A DNA stretch of 64,000 nucleotides from Epithemia pelagica. Taxonomy: Eukaryota; Bacillariophyta; Bacillariophyceae; Surirellales; Surirellaceae. The translations under genes were made by a program, and so were the position numbers. Shown here in pieces: positions 33,901 through 46,745 of this stretch. Every line of letters starts with the position of its first letter. Position 1 is the first letter of the stretch. The notes under the pieces were generated by a model that did not search any database, was not told where the DNA came from, and saw only the letters and a list, made by a program, of their open reading frames with translations. The stretch spans positions 868,001-932,000 of the forward strand of contig OX337241.1 in the NCBI GenBank assembly GCA_946965045.2, in the 5' to 3' direction.

Positions 33901-34973
33901 AAATGGCCGCCTAGGTAATAACAGAGGTAGCAATCGTAGGAGTGTCGAGTCGAGTCGAGTCGAGTGGTGGTGGTGTGTTCCAACACACACGACCGCGGTT
34001 GTTGGAGAGGATCGGTAGAGCAATGATGACACGTTCCAAAACCACGACGACGACGACAAGAGGTGGTTGGTGGTGTGGTGTGGTTGGTGGGTCGTCGTCC
34101 AAACACGCCGTCGAAGAATCATCATCATCATCGTCATCAACAGCAAACCCATGACAGCGGTCCCAAACGAACAAAAACCAATCGAAAATACCATAGAAAA
34201 CCAAAAAAACCAAGCATATATATATGAGTCGAACCACTCATCAAACCCATTGCCCACACATGGCGTGCATGGTCCGGATAAGGGTGTGTTGTATACTAGG
34301 TTGGTCCGGTACGTACTTCATGCAAAAAGGGCAAATCGACCATATCGGGAACCACCTTTAATTGTCCTTGGGCATCGACATTTTGCAACAACCACGACGG
34401 TTGGTGATTGTGATGGTGATTGTGATGGTTGTGGTTGCTTTGAGTATGAGAAGGATGATGCAAGGGAAGGGTTTGTAATTCATGGGACACGGCCGATTGT
34501 CCTCCATCCGATTGAATGTCGGCTTCCCTGGCATAGTGGGGCACCGATACTTGGACCAATTGTGGTTGTGGTTGTGCCACTGGTGGACTTGTCGTGAAAG
34601 GAGGAGCGGCCTTGGGTTTGGAACCACCAACCGTTTTTTTGCTCTTTCTTGTCTTTTTGTTCGAAGTACTGGTCGTCGTGGTGGTCGTTGTACTGGTCGT
34701 CGTTGTTGTTGTACTGGGCAAGATTTCGACGACCCGGGCCGGAATCCATCCATAGTCGTGAGAGGGAATGTAGACATATTTGGACGTGCCGGCCACGGCG
34801 GCCGTGGCTTCGGATACCGACGAGGAGACGGACAAGTCTCCCAGACTCGATTGCGAGAGCAGCAAGGACGACCGACCAGCACCACCCTGGCGCGACGACG
34901 AGGAGGACACGGACAAGGCGGCCGAGGGACGACGATTCGGATTACTACTTGCCCAGGAAGGACGACGACTCAT
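30932..34973 (-). CDS. Myosin, tandem copy 2 (1211 aa, short tail)
   Basis: Exon 1 is 34973-34317 and exon 2 33910-30932, with a 406-nt GT-AG intron between. The start MSRRPSWASSNPNRR is preferred because upstream in-frame codons are an AG-repeat Leu/Ser run. Exon 1 has a Ser-rich N-terminus, an SH3-like segment (YVYIPSHDYGWIPARVVE) and Thr/His/Asn-rich linkers, ending LPFLHE. The motor runs from residue 220 on: GESGAGKT (about 339-346), NDNSSRFGKY, DITGFESFDTNRFEQLCFNY, YIRCIKPN. Two low-complexity insertions (His/Asn/Asp and Thr/Pro/Ser) expand surface loops. One IQ motif (VQRIVRGYQTRKMYRQL) precedes the stop; there is no coiled coil or cargo domain. It is an actin-based ATPase motor with a minimal tail. 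It appears intact. Confidence 0.88.
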
Positions 34974-35007
34974 CTCGTCTCGTTGGGTGAATATAGAAAC
35001 GCAGAAC

Positions 35008-35049
<42 letters not shown>

Positions 35050-35592
35050 GGTCCCAAACGCAGAGAGAGATCGAGAGAGTGTGAAACAACAAACGACAAT
35101 AGATATGATGCCACTGTCTACTCGTGTTGTTGCTCTAGAGAGGCAATCAACGATATTATCTCTATTGGCGCCGACGACAACAAGAGAAGATGTGGATCTG
35201 ATGCCATAAAAAGATCGTCGGGCCCCAAAATTGGCTTTTTCCTGACGTGTAACGTCGTGGTCGTGAGCGTGAATGTCTCCGTCTTCTGTTGGGTCATTTT
35301 CGCACTCTTGGGGGAAAGTTTGCACGATTTCTTTCTGGACTGGCGGGCGTGACAATCCGGGTTCATTCGTCGCCCTTATGCGGGTGACGGGCAGACCAGT
35401 ATCACGTGGGTCGCACATTCAGTCTCGTGATGGCTCCCACGCTCCACGTGTCTTGTCGTCACAAACGACGGTCCCAACGACCATGAGAGGATGATAAGGA
35501 CGAGGACGACGACGCCGTGGTATTCCATCCTACCGTCCGTTCCACACCATTCTCCTCCTGCCACTAGATCGAGAATACCAGTATTCCCAAAA
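34974..35592. promoter_or_regulatory. Divergent promoter region, myosin 2 / gene C2
   Basis: Counterpart of 25743-26371 with a shorter AG repeat and several substitutions and deletions near 35270-35390. Confidence 0.5.
35010..35046. repeat. (AG)n microsatellite in unit 2
   Basis: About 37 bp of AG dinucleotides upstream of the myosin 2 start, shorter than in units 1 and 3. Confidence 0.9.
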
Positions 35593-36828
35593 ATGTCGAT
35601 CTTTGTTGTAGTTCTACTTTTGGTCGTATGGATCACACCAGCAGCAGCTTCCACAGGCGATGCTTCTACTACTGCTCCGCCCTCGTTGTTGTGGTTGTCC
35701 CCGGGTCCTTCTCGTTGTGGTTGTGTGGAATCGTTGGGGCAGAATCCAGCCATTTGTGAAAATGAGGAGGAGGAGGACGAAACGGACGTCATTCCATTGC
35801 AATTTGTGTTACGAGGAGGAGCAGCAGATCAGGATGGCCCATTGGCAGACTACAACAACAACAACAAGAACCCATGGGAGGATTCGCGCCAAGACCATTC
35901 AAATGACTGGGACAGTGATCCTCCCAGTGGTATTTTTGATTGGGACGATCGCCAACCAATGCCATGGGATACCAACAACCACCAGGAAGAAGAAGAAGAG
36001 GATACTTTTGGACAAGTGCCACTGACAGCAGACTCATCCTCTTGGTCGTCATCGGTGGATCGACCTCCTCCACCCCAACAACCACCACCACCCCCTCCAC
36101 GACCGCAACTGGGTGGTGCTGCTGGTTCTTCCACCAATCCGCACGCTGACAATGCCAATGACGATCCGTGGAACAATGCCTCTGATCCAAACGATCTCGA
36201 TGACGATAAGCAGGACAACGAAAATGATACTGACGACGACGACTGGATGGGTGCACGTCCATCGCGTCCACGACAACAACAACCACAACGCCCCCCCTAT
36301 CCTCAATCGCCACCATCACGAGGCAGCTCCTATCAAAGCAGCACTGGAACCAACAACAAGAGGAACGAAAAGCCGATTGCCTATTCCTTTCGGAGCAAGC
36401 AACAAACAATAAACCAACCACCCAAGAAAAAATCGTCTTGGTTTGGATGGAAATCCTCCCCAGCATCCGTGGACAACAAGAATAACAACAAGAACATGAA
36501 GGAGGAGGACGAACCGAATGGTCGACAAATCAGCAGACCCCAACGACGACCAACCCAAGAGAAGGACGACGACGATTGGTTTGATACTCGAGGCACGGAG
36601 GATAACAGGACTGGACGAACCAATCGGAATCCATCGGAACCAGGAGCTCGACCGTGGGTCGATTCCTCCGTGGGCACCCTGGAACCTCGTGGACGACCAC
36701 GGCGTGATGGACCTCGAGAGGACCGCTCTTCCCGAATTCCATCCTCGTCCGAAACGGAGAGTTCTTTGGGGCTGGTCCGAGTTCCACCACAGCCAAAGAC
36801 CCATTGTCATTGTTGCTACGATGGATGA
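35593..36828 (+). pseudogene. Gene C2: truncated and fused to antisense gene A
   Basis: 411 codons from ATG 35593, almost identical to gene C1 (one Pro/Ser difference noticed in the poly-Pro tract). The native sequence ends at about 36762 and antisense gene A exon 1 supplies the C-terminus. Same breakpoint as at 27541. Confidence 0.75.
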
Positions 36829-36886
36829 ATGGAACCCGTTCATGCTGGTAGGAGGACGAATCGGAATAGGTAGCTCCAGCACCCAT
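36763..36886 (-). pseudogene. Truncated gene A exon 1 at unit 2/3 junction
   Basis: Identical in structure to 27542-27665, with ATG at 36886 and loss of homology after ELGPAPK. It confirms that both junctions derive from one original breakpoint. Confidence 0.8.
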
Positions 36887-37358
36887 GATGACGATGATTG
36901 CACTTTATGAACTGCCCAGAATGGCACATCCAGAATGGCACATGACGCACCGTCTCCATATCGCGAAGTCCTCTAATCATGATTTTTTCCCAAGATCGTA
37001 CAAGTAACAACACCATGGATTCCTTAGTATCTTTTTTGAAAAAGATACGATCCCGCGAAAAAAGAGACGTAGCTATCGAACTAAGTCAGGAGCGGGACTG
37101 CGCTAAGCGACAATGCTGATGCTATCCACTCACACCATAGATAGGAGCAGGACCTCTGTCCCGTACTCCATTCGTGGCAACGCCTGGCGACAACTGATGT
37201 CTCTCATTTTTACTCAATTGCTGACATAGAGCTGGCCCCGTGACTTATTCAAAAGCATCCAATTTAAGTTTTGCTTCATCCCTACGCCCTCAAACCTTTA
37301 GATAATGTCACTTGAATCACATGCATTTATATATACCCTCCTAAATCTTCAATGTTCC
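36887..37358. other. Intergenic in unit 3 (left)
   Basis: Counterpart of 27666-28137 and essentially identical to it. No gene seen. Confidence 0.5.
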
Positions 37359-39492
37359 TTACGGCTTGCACAAGGATGGATCTTTTCCCGTGTAAAAGCA
37401 TTCCCATTCATCCCACCAATCGGCTGTGGTAATGATACGCGTATTGCCCTGATCGACTTCCAACAGCATGTGAATCCAAACACCAAATTCATTAATGCCA
37501 AAGTAGTGGGTATCGTTTCCATAATCATTGCGCAAATAGGTTCCACCACAGGGCGCACCACGGTTCGATACGGCAATAAGGTCAGCACTCAGCATGAGCT
37601 TTTCCACAACGGTTTCACCTGGTTCGGCGAGTCGAATGTCTTCCCACTTTTGTTTCCAGTCATCGTCCACCACGTATTTCGAGTCACAGGTATCGTCAAT
37701 GGGACGGGCAAACACAGTCAAGTCCGGCTCGAGGAAAACGTTCTGACGAAGCGCTTTCGATGCCTCATACAAGGTCTCTTCTTTATTGCTCCGCAACGAC
37801 GGGTTGCTCAGTTTTGCCTCGGCACCTTCCACCGAATCTTCGCTCCCGACGGGCCACCCCGGTTTTGGGTTCTGTAACGAGAGATATCGATCGAAGCGGC
37901 CGTCGACCTCCTTCGACACGGCATAATCATCACCACTTGCCAACCGACTCATCCAAATACCCGATGGCTTGGTATTGTCCGTTTGATGTTCGACATCGGT
38001 GTAACCGCGGAACTGCTGATAAGCACGGTAGTAAAATTGAAGGACTTGGCTCTCCTCATCATAGTGCACCGTGGTATAGCCACCATTCAAGCCCAGGTAA
38101 TACATGGGACTAGTGGCCATTTCACCCGAAACCATGGTCAAGGGTTTGTCCACAGGAAGGATAATATGAGTGTCTGTATATCCCACTCCCGTTCCATTCT
38201 CAAAATGGCGACAACTGTTTTCGGATTTGCGAATGGACCGAGTCTCCATAAAGGTTGCATTCTTCGATAATGCAATCGCTTCCATAGCATGTTGGCGATG
38301 ATGGACCCAACCTTCGGTCGTCTCGGGGTCCAGGGCAAGTTGAACTTCCGGATCGGCACTGTAGCGACGAATCTGCCACAAGTGGGCCTTGTCAATGCCG
38401 GCGTCGACTTGCATTGACACAATGTCCGTGAGAGCCCATACGACCGAAAGAAAATCCATGCGGCCGGCAAAGTTTCCCAAATCAAAGTCCTCTCCAGATT
38501 GCAAGGTTTCCTCGTTGTACTGGCGAATGTACTCTCCGCGAGCCGTGCTATATTCACTTGTATAGGTGATTGCATGAATCTTTTCGGCCGCACCTGCCAT
38601 GGGCTTGTCGGTGACTTGCGATACAGCGTTGGGAAGAAAGACGGACGTGATAATTCCTGTTTCGCTCTCATTGTACATTTTGTAAGTACGAGAATAGCCT
38701 GAAATCATTTGAATGTGCAACGGCAGTAGGACATGAGTGCCATTGTACTCAACCTTGGAGGCCACATCCGGTACGGGTTGTTCCTTCAAGTCAAAGTACA
38801 ACACTTGTTCCATCACTGGCTCTTCACCTTCGATAACTGTGCGCTTAATATCGACTTGAGCCAATTCTGATTCGAATTCGGTCGGGACCCAAATAGGATA
38901 ACCGGAGGCCGGAATCTGGCTAGATACGCCGTTCTTGTAAGCAGTGCAAGTATGCTTCTTTTTAAAGCAAAAGGGGGTTCCATAGGTACCTGGTGCTGGT
39001 GGCTGTTCCATCTGGGTCGAACAATCCAGATCCGTGCAACATTGTCGGCAACGCTTCTTGCAACAAATATTGGACTTGCATTGACCGTCCGCAAGACAGA
39101 TCCAGCCATCCGGTAGCCAACCAGTCAATGAATCATCTGAGGGTGCGATGAGTCCAATCATGTTGGCCGGACCAACCGTCTGTGAGTGTGTTTCATGCAA
39201 GACCAGAAAAGGGTAAGGGAATACGTGTTTAAAGCCTTTTCCACACACTAGGGCATTTCTCTCCTCAAGAAGACAAGCAGGTATTAGTCCGTGTGGCACA
39301 TACAGTCATTCCCAACAAGACAAATCCAACCAACAACGTAGCTCCTCCGGCCAGGATCATCCACCCACGTTTCTTCTGCGGTGGTCCGAGCTCCACAACA
39401 GCCGCTGAGCCATCGTCGTTGTCATGGTGGATCAAGGGCACCCGCTCATGCTGATACGAGGATGAATCGGAATAGTTTGCTCCAGTACCCAT
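37359..39492 (-). CDS. Gene A4: cysteine-containing type II membrane protein (669 aa, intact)
   Basis: Exon 1 is 39492-39304, intron 39180-39303 and exon 2 39179-37359, with the same splice signals as gene A3. The protein is almost identical to A3; the one residue I saw change is Val to Ala in K(V/A)HLWQIRRYS. N-terminal cytosolic tail, one membrane anchor, a Cys cluster, a large unrecognised ectodomain with several N-glycosylation sequons, and a C-terminal DWWDEWECFYTGKDPSLCKP. Function unknown. Confidence 0.85.
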
Positions 39493-40134
39493 GATGATGA
39501 TGAGGATTGGATTTTATGGACCGTGCTTGATGATTTGATGCACTTTCCATATCTTGTTGACATCTAATCACGACTTTTGCAAAAAAGATCTCGTACATGT
39601 CGCACTGCAACGTGGATTCCTGTTCTGACCTTGAGGAGAATCTTAGGAAAAAGATACTCCTAACTCGCATAGACTTTTGATTCTTTTGGGCACGGCTGAG
39701 TCAGGAGTGGGACTGTGCTACCCATCACTCCTTCAATGAAACACGCCGGAGGACTCGACGTGCTGCCCAAAGGTAACTATAGAGAATGATCGGTTCATAT
39801 TTTGACTGACTTGTGGGAATTCTTGTTCATGCGCTTGTACCTCATGCGCTTGTACCTCTCATGTGTGCAAACCGTACGTCGCAGTCTCCTCCTTTCGAGA
39901 AGAAAAGTCGAGAAAGCGGCGAGGAACTCCCCGCGAGAGGACAAGTCGAGAAAGGGGGAGTTCCCAGGAATTCACTTCGCAGACTGCAGATTACCAACGA
40001 AATTGTGATTCTTTCCAGTCCCGTGTGCTTTCTCCTAGTCACTAGGAGAGAGGCGGGCATCTTCAACCGGTAGTCACAACTAAAATACTTCAAGTTAACG
40101 AGGGATACGTTCCCATGTAGGACTTGTGTTGTGT
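39493..40134. other. Intergenic in unit 3: gene A4 upstream / myosin 3 downstream
   Basis: No gene. Palindrome CTCCTAGTCACTAGGAG at 40032-40048 (single copy). The part next to the myosin resembles unit 1, the part next to gene A resembles unit 2. Confidence 0.5.
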
Positions 40135-43100
40135 CTACTTCAAAAATGCCAAGGAATCCAAAAGCCCAACCAAGCCATGTAACTGTCGATACATCTTTCT
40201 TGTTTGATATCCTCGAACAATGCGTTGGACTTGAGCGGCCTTGACTCCAATTTGTTTTAACCGTTGTGTCTCGAGATATTCCAATGCCCCTGCACGGAAA
40301 TACGTCAATGTCTTTCCCATGACATAGGCCTTGACCACTTTTCCATTACCTTTTTTGCTGCGAGGAGGCTTTTCGAGCTCTTTCAACGCCTTGTTCAACA
40401 AGGCATCGACCGCGATTTTATTCACAGAATCCTGTGTACTTTGTCCCTTGGGTGGACGACTGTTGTTAGTGGTACCATCCTGTTTCAGACTGCCCCGTGG
40501 CCGGTGACTCGGTCCTTCTCCCAGTGCCTTGAACCGATCCAAGACAGCCTGGTGGGGGAGTCGATTGGGAAAGGTGGATCGTGACATGGTGACAGCACCC
40601 ACCACTCCCACACATTTCAGTTGTTCCAAGGTCAATTTGTGTTGCATCAACAGCGGTTCTTTCGAGGAATTCGGTTTGATGCAACGAATATAGCGGGTTC
40701 GCGTCCGGCTCAACGTGTCCATCAAATCCGACAATTGAATCTTGAATTTGGTCCACACTGTTTGTTGTACCAGGTTCGATTGACGGCTCTGTTCGGACGC
40801 CAACAAGGGTTTTCGCTTGGTTGCCACTGGAGCAGCCGCCGCCGGATGCATTTCGGGACGCGCTTGTTCGGGATCGTCCGGGGGAGTTGTCGTCGTCACA
40901 TCAATGTCCTTGGGGGGTGCCACTAGTTTGACAATTTCATTGGAGGATGCTCGGGCACAGTCTTGGAGGGCCGTGGGCAACAAATCCTTGTTTTTGGCAA
41001 TGAATCCTTCAGATGTATAAAGGACTTGATGAGCATAATGATCAATGGCAAATTCCGTCGGACCAAAGCGTTTGTCCTTGATCAGGCCGTTCTTAGTGGA
41101 GTTGCCCTTTGCATGAAGATTGACAATCTTGGTGACAAAGGCTGCATCGCTTCCACCAGGACGAAGGCACTCTTCATTCAAGACGGACAACAAACCCATT
41201 TTGCCTTCAATCAAATCCAACACGGTGGAATTGTCGGGCCAGGCAATTTGATCCAATTCAATACCTTCCGCCTTGTATTCTTGTTGAATGGAAACAAAGA
41301 CATCTTGTGCAAATCGTCTTTGCAGTTTTTCATTGGCATAGTTGAAACACAATTGTTCAAACCGATTGGTATCAAAGGATTCAAATCCAGTGATATCCAA
41401 CAATCCAATCACACCACGGTCCGAGGCATTTGCGTTCTTTTTGCCGTCGTCCCCGACGGATGGTGGCGGTGCTTGTGTCGCTTGGTTAATCTTGTCCACC
41501 AACCACGAAAAGGTTTGTGCATAAATTTCCTTGGCCAAGGCATTGCAAGCATCCCTGGCTTGTGTGGCAGTCAGGGGTACGATAAATTCTTCATTTCGTG
41601 CCTTCATGGTACGAAACAAGAGGGCGGATTCCAAGGCATTGCTCGTTTTGTCATGGTCGGTGGTGTCCAATCCCATGAACCGTGTCAATTCGTGCAAGTC
41701 TTGTTGATTGGTAATACGACACGCATTCTGGTCCTGGGTGGTTGACGGGGTTTCATCTTGTTCCGCAAATACAAGGTTGCCCAATTGCAAGACAATGCAC
41801 AAGGCCCGAAACAGAGTGGTACGTTGAGGACCGGTAATGCCCATGACCGTCAAGGCATGTACCGTATTGGCAAAGTGTTGTCGATCTGTGAGTCCTTCAA
41901 TCGTATCCGAGGGGGACCAGGCAGCCGCAGATCCACCCAAGTAACAAAAGGAGTCGGGTGTCAACTCCAACAAGCGAGGCCAAACCTCTCGTTTCACTGC
42001 ATTCAATTCCCGTTCCGTGGGACGACGATGACGAGTCGTGGTGGTGGTGTCGGTTTGGTTGTCTTTAGGCATAGTTGTCAAAGAGGGTGGGGGTGGTGCA
42101 GATGTACGAGCGGTGGTCGTCGTTGTGGGGGTGAATGGAGCTGTCGCACTCGTTTGTGCCGGTGCCAAGAGTTGATAAAAAATGTGAAAATTCCGTTCGG
42201 GTTCGACGCGTGTCGTCGTTGTTCCCTGGTGTTTTGTTCCCGCACGGCTCCTGCGACCACGACTGTCCGATGACGACGACTGTGATTGTGATTGTTGCAC
42301 AATGCGTGATTTTTCCAACATGTACACGTGACAGAGACTGCCCACCAAGGTACAGGAGGGAATGCGATGACCGACATGAACGGATTGGACCGGTGGTCCC
42401 ACATCAAATTGCAATTGTGTGTATTTGCCAAACCGCGACGAGTTGTCATTGCGAGCGGTTTGCGCATTTCCAAAGGCTTCCAACAAGGGATTGGAATCCA
42501 AAATACGTTGTTGATGCACGCGTCGTGTGGCGTCGTCGTCGTCGGTCGTATTCTTGTTGTGGATCAAAGAAGAAGATTCCCCATTGTTCCTAGCGTGTCC
42601 TGGTTGTTCTTGTTTTTTTGGGGAGGTCCACCACTTGCGGGTGTGAGCTGTCGTTGTCGTCGTCGTGTGTGGGACAGTTGGTGGTGGTGCCACCAAGGAG
42701 GCAATGTGTTGCATACAAATCTTGACCGATTGGGTCTTGCCGGCACCGGATTCTCCCGACACCAAAATGGCTTGATCTTGTCGTTGGGTGGCCAATCCAT
42801 GATAGGCCCGCGCCGAAACTTCATAAATGTGCGGTTCCATTCGCCGGTTCGTCGGTTCGTCGTCATTGTCGTCGTCGTCGTTGTTATTGTGAGGATCCGT
42901 AGTCGTACTAGTGTGGGTGGTGACCGTCGTCCCCTGATTCTTGTCGTTCTTTTTTGTATTGTTGCCATGGTTGCTGGACCAAATCCAGGCTTGGGCATAG
43001 GCGTGTTGTGTGTCGTGCGAATACAATCCGTCAATCCAGACAAAGGGGTTGCAGGCAATGAGAATGTCTCCCGTGTTGGTATAGGGTTTCGACTGTCGAT

Positions 43101-44113
43101 ACCGGGCCTTGACATTGTACAAAATGGCCGCCTAGGTAATAACAGAGGTAGTAGAGGATCGGTAGAGCAAGAGTGGTGGTGTGTGTTCCACAACACCCAA
43201 CCACAGCATAGTAGGAGTGTTGTTGTGGTGGGTCGTGGCCCAAACGCAAGAGAATCATCATGATCATGATCATCATATATCATCCAATGAGATGAAAGAA
43301 ACACCACGACAGCCACCACAAACGACCAACCAAACCAAACGAAAAAAGACCAACAAAATCAAAAGAAACCAAGGACACGCACAGAATGAGTGAAACCACA
43401 CACCAACTCCATGTCGTCTCACACACAAACGCGCGGGTCCGCATCGTGGTGTGCCAGTGGCCCTACAACTCGGTACGTACTTCATGCAAAAAGGGCAAAT
43501 CCACCATATCGGGAACCACTTTTAATTGTCCTTGGGCATTGACATTTTGCAACAACCACGACGGTTGGTGATTGTGATGGTGGTTGCTGTGAGAAGGATG
43601 ATGCAAGGGAAGGGTTTGTAATTCATGGGACACGGCCGATTGTCCTCCATCCGATTGAATGTCGGCTTCACTGGCATAGTGGGGCACCGATACTTGGACC
43701 AATTGTGGTTGTGGTTGTGCCACTGGTGGACTTGTCGTGGAAGGAGGAGTGGCCTTGGGTTTGGAACCACCAACCGTTTTTTTGCTCTTCCTTGTCTTTT
43801 TGTTCGAAGTACTGGTCGTCGTGGTGGTCGTTGTATTGGTCGTTGTGGTCGTTGTACTGGGCAAGATTTCGACGACCCGGGCCGGAATCCATCCATAGTC
43901 GTGAGAGGGAATGTAGACATATTTGGACGTGCCGGCCACGGCGGCCGTGGCTTCGGATACCGACGAGGAGACGGACAAGTCTCCCAGACTGGATTGCGAG
44001 AGCAGCAAGGACGACGACCGACCACCCTGGCGCGACGACGAGGAGGACACGGACAAGGCGGCCGAAGGACGACGATTCGGATTACTACTTGCCCAGGAAG
44101 GACGACGACTCAT
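40135..44113 (-). CDS. Myosin, tandem copy 3 (1209 aa, short tail)
   Basis: Exon 1 is 44113-43481 (211 codons), a 349-nt intron is 43132-43480 (GTACGT...CTAG) and exon 2 is 43131-40135. All motor motifs are present: GESGAGKT, NDNSSRFGKY, DITGFESFDTNRF and YIRCIKPN. One IQ motif (VQRIVRGYQTRKMYRQL) precedes the stop after LLDSLAFLK. The low-complexity loop after YAQAWIW differs in length and sequence from copies 1 and 2, and the intron is much more diverged. The shared lack of a tail shows it was lost, or never present, before triplication. Appears intact. Confidence 0.88.
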
Positions 44114-44140
44114 CTCGTCTCGTTGGGTGAATATAGAAAC

Positions 44141-44190
<50 letters not shown>

Positions 44191-44738
44191 GGTGCCAAAC
44201 GCAGAGAGAGATGGAGAGAGTGTGAAACAACAAACGACAATAGATATGATGCCACTGTCTACTCGTGTTGTTGCTCTAGAGTGGCAATCAACGATATTAT
44301 CTCTATTGGCGCCGACGACAACAAGAGAAGATGTGGATCTGATGCCATAAAAAGATCGTCGGGCCCCAAAATTGGCTTTTTCCTGACGTGTAACGTCGTG
44401 GTCGTGAGCGTGGATGTCTCCATCTTCTGTTGGGTCATTTTCGCACTCTTGGGGGAAAGTCCCTTGCACGATTTCGTTCCGGACTGGCGGGCGTGCCAAT
44501 CCGGGTTTCTTCGGTCGCCCATATGCGGGTGATGGTCAGACCAGTATCACGTGGGTCGCACATTCATTCTCGTGATGGCTCACCCTACACGTGTCTTGTC
44601 GTCACAAACGACGGCCCCAACGACCATGAGAGGATGATAAGGACGAGGACGACGACGCCGTGGTATTCCATCCTACCGTCCGTTCCAAACCATTCTCCTC
44701 CTGCCATCAGATCGAGAAGAGTAGTTGTATTCCCAAGA
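44114..44738. promoter_or_regulatory. Divergent promoter region, myosin 3 / gene C3
   Basis: 625 bp between the two start codons. AG microsatellite at about 44142-44187; the rest resembles unit 1 more closely than unit 2 in the 44440-44520 stretch. Confidence 0.5.
44142..44187. repeat. (AG)n microsatellite in unit 3
   Basis: About 46 bp of AG dinucleotides upstream of the myosin 3 start. Confidence 0.9.
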
Positions 44739-46686
44739 ATGATGTGGCTCTTTGTTGTAGTTCTACTTTTGGTCGTATCGATCACACCAGCAGCAGCTTC
44801 CACAGGAGGTGCTGCTACTACTGCTCCGTCCTTGTTGTTGTCCCCGTTTCGTTCTTGTGGTTATGAGGAGGAAGAGAACAAGAAAGACGTCATTCCATTG
44901 CAATTTGTGTTACGAGGAGGAGCAGCAGATCAGGATGGCCCATTGGCAGACTACAACAACAACAAGAAGAACCCATGGGAGGATTCGCGCCAAGACCATT
45001 CAAATGACTGGGACAGTGATCCTCCCAGTGGTATTTTTGATTGGGACGATCGTCAACCCATGCCATGGGATACCAACCACAACCAGGAAGAAGAAGAAGA
45101 GGATACTTTTGGACAAGTGCCACTGACAGCAGACTCATCCTCTTGGTCGTCATCGTTGGATCGACCTCCTCCACCCCAACAACCACCACCACCACCTCCT
45201 CCACGACCGCAACTGGGTGATGCTGCTGGGTCTTCCACCAATCCGGACGCTGACAATGCCAATGACGATCCGTGGAACACTGTCTCTGATCCAAACGATC
45301 TCGACAATGACAAGGAGGAGGACAAGGAAAATGATGATAATGACGATGACGACTGGAGGGGTACACGTTCACAGCAACCACCACGACAACGCCCCTATCC
45401 TCAATCGCCAGCATCACGAGGCAACTCCTATCAAAGTAGCACTGGAACCAACAACAACAATAAAAACGAAAAGCCAATTGCCTATTCCTTTCGGAGCAAG
45501 CAACAAATCAGAAACCAACCATCCAAGAAAAAATCGTCTTGGTTTGGATGGAGATCGTCCCCAGCATCCGTGGACAACAAGAATAACAACAAGAACATGG
45601 AAGAGGAGGACGACGAACCGAATGGTCGACGAATCAGTAGACCCCAACGACGACCAACCCAAGAGAAGGACGACGACGATTGGTTTGATACTCGAGGCAC
45701 GGAAAATGCCAGGCCTGGACGAACCAATCGTAATCCATCGGAACCAGGAGCTCGGCCCTGGGTCGATTCCTCTGTGGGCACCCTGGACCCTGGTCGTCCA
45801 CGACCTCGGCGTGATGGACCTCGAGACGACCGCTCTTCCCGAATTCCGTCCTCGTCCGAAACGGAGAGTTTGTACTATGCCCACACCTCCCCCTCGCGTC
45901 GCGATCCCGTGGCACGCTACATGCGTCGTTCGTGGCGGCATCGGTATACCGTCCATGCCTGGGCCACCGTCGTGGGGGCCGGCCTTGGTGCCTACCTGGG
46001 TCAATCGCTCGTACCGTCGCAGTGGCAAACCATGGCACTCGTGCTGGGTCTGACCTGCGGTCTGACCAGTGCCTGGACCAAGAGTGGCAATCCCTACGGA
46101 GAATGGACCCGTGCCGCTGGCTTGGCCTGTTGGTGGACCCTGCAACGCAGTCGACGCATTCGACGCGTCGACTATCCCACGGCACCCTATCTGGCTGCGC
46201 TCCTCGGGATGCGACCCCGACTAGTCTTTCCGCCCCATACCGACAATCCGTGGAGATATCGTCCCCCCAATCATGACGACGACGACAATGACGACGACGA
46301 AACGGCTCGCGCCGTGGCCTTTGACATGACGTCGGCCGTGGCGTGTTTGGCCTTGGTGGGCAGTATGGTGGGTGGTTCCGTGGCGGCCGCGACACCCCTG
46401 TTACCCTCGTGGATGGGTGCCTTGGCGGGAGCGGCCAGTTTGGCCCTCTTGACGACGCGTCGCGATGCCCGGGGCGACTTGTGTCGTGTCGCCGGGATGC
46501 GAGTTCGACAAACCTTGGGCACGGCGTATACCGTGAGTACGCAAGAACTCGCCCTGCCCCACTACACCGGTCTTGTCGCCCGGCAAGTACTCGACAAGTT
46601 GCTCATTTTGGATCGACAACACAAACTGGCCGATCGACTCTCGGCCGTGGTCAGTCGCGTCATTCGGTTTCTCCAACAATTGTTGC

Positions 46687-46745
<59 letters not shown>

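Larger units (their letters stand above)
27542..36762. repeat. Tandem unit 2 (9221 bp)
   Basis: Contains gene A3, myosin copy 2 and truncated gene C2. Its gene A half is almost identical to unit 3 (one amino-acid change noticed, VHLWQ versus AHLWQ). Its myosin head/gene C half is almost identical to unit 1. In between, about 31740-31930, it has substitutions found in neither. Confidence 0.9.
36763..45870. repeat. Tandem unit 3 (last; continues into full-length gene C)
   Basis: Contains gene A4, myosin copy 3 and the first part of gene C3. Homology to units 1 and 2 ends at 45870 (ACGGAGAGTT), where gene C3 carries on with its native 3' half. The myosin head, intron and gene C differ from the units 1/2 version at many sites, so this half is the older lineage. 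Confidence 0.9.

Noticed and set aside
18364-45870. The triplication as a pure assembly artefact
   Set aside because: The units differ by indels and substitutions in patterns not explained by simple read duplication, and both junctions have defined non-homologous breakpoints. Collapsed or mixed haplotypes remain possible for small differences, so this is only partly rejected.
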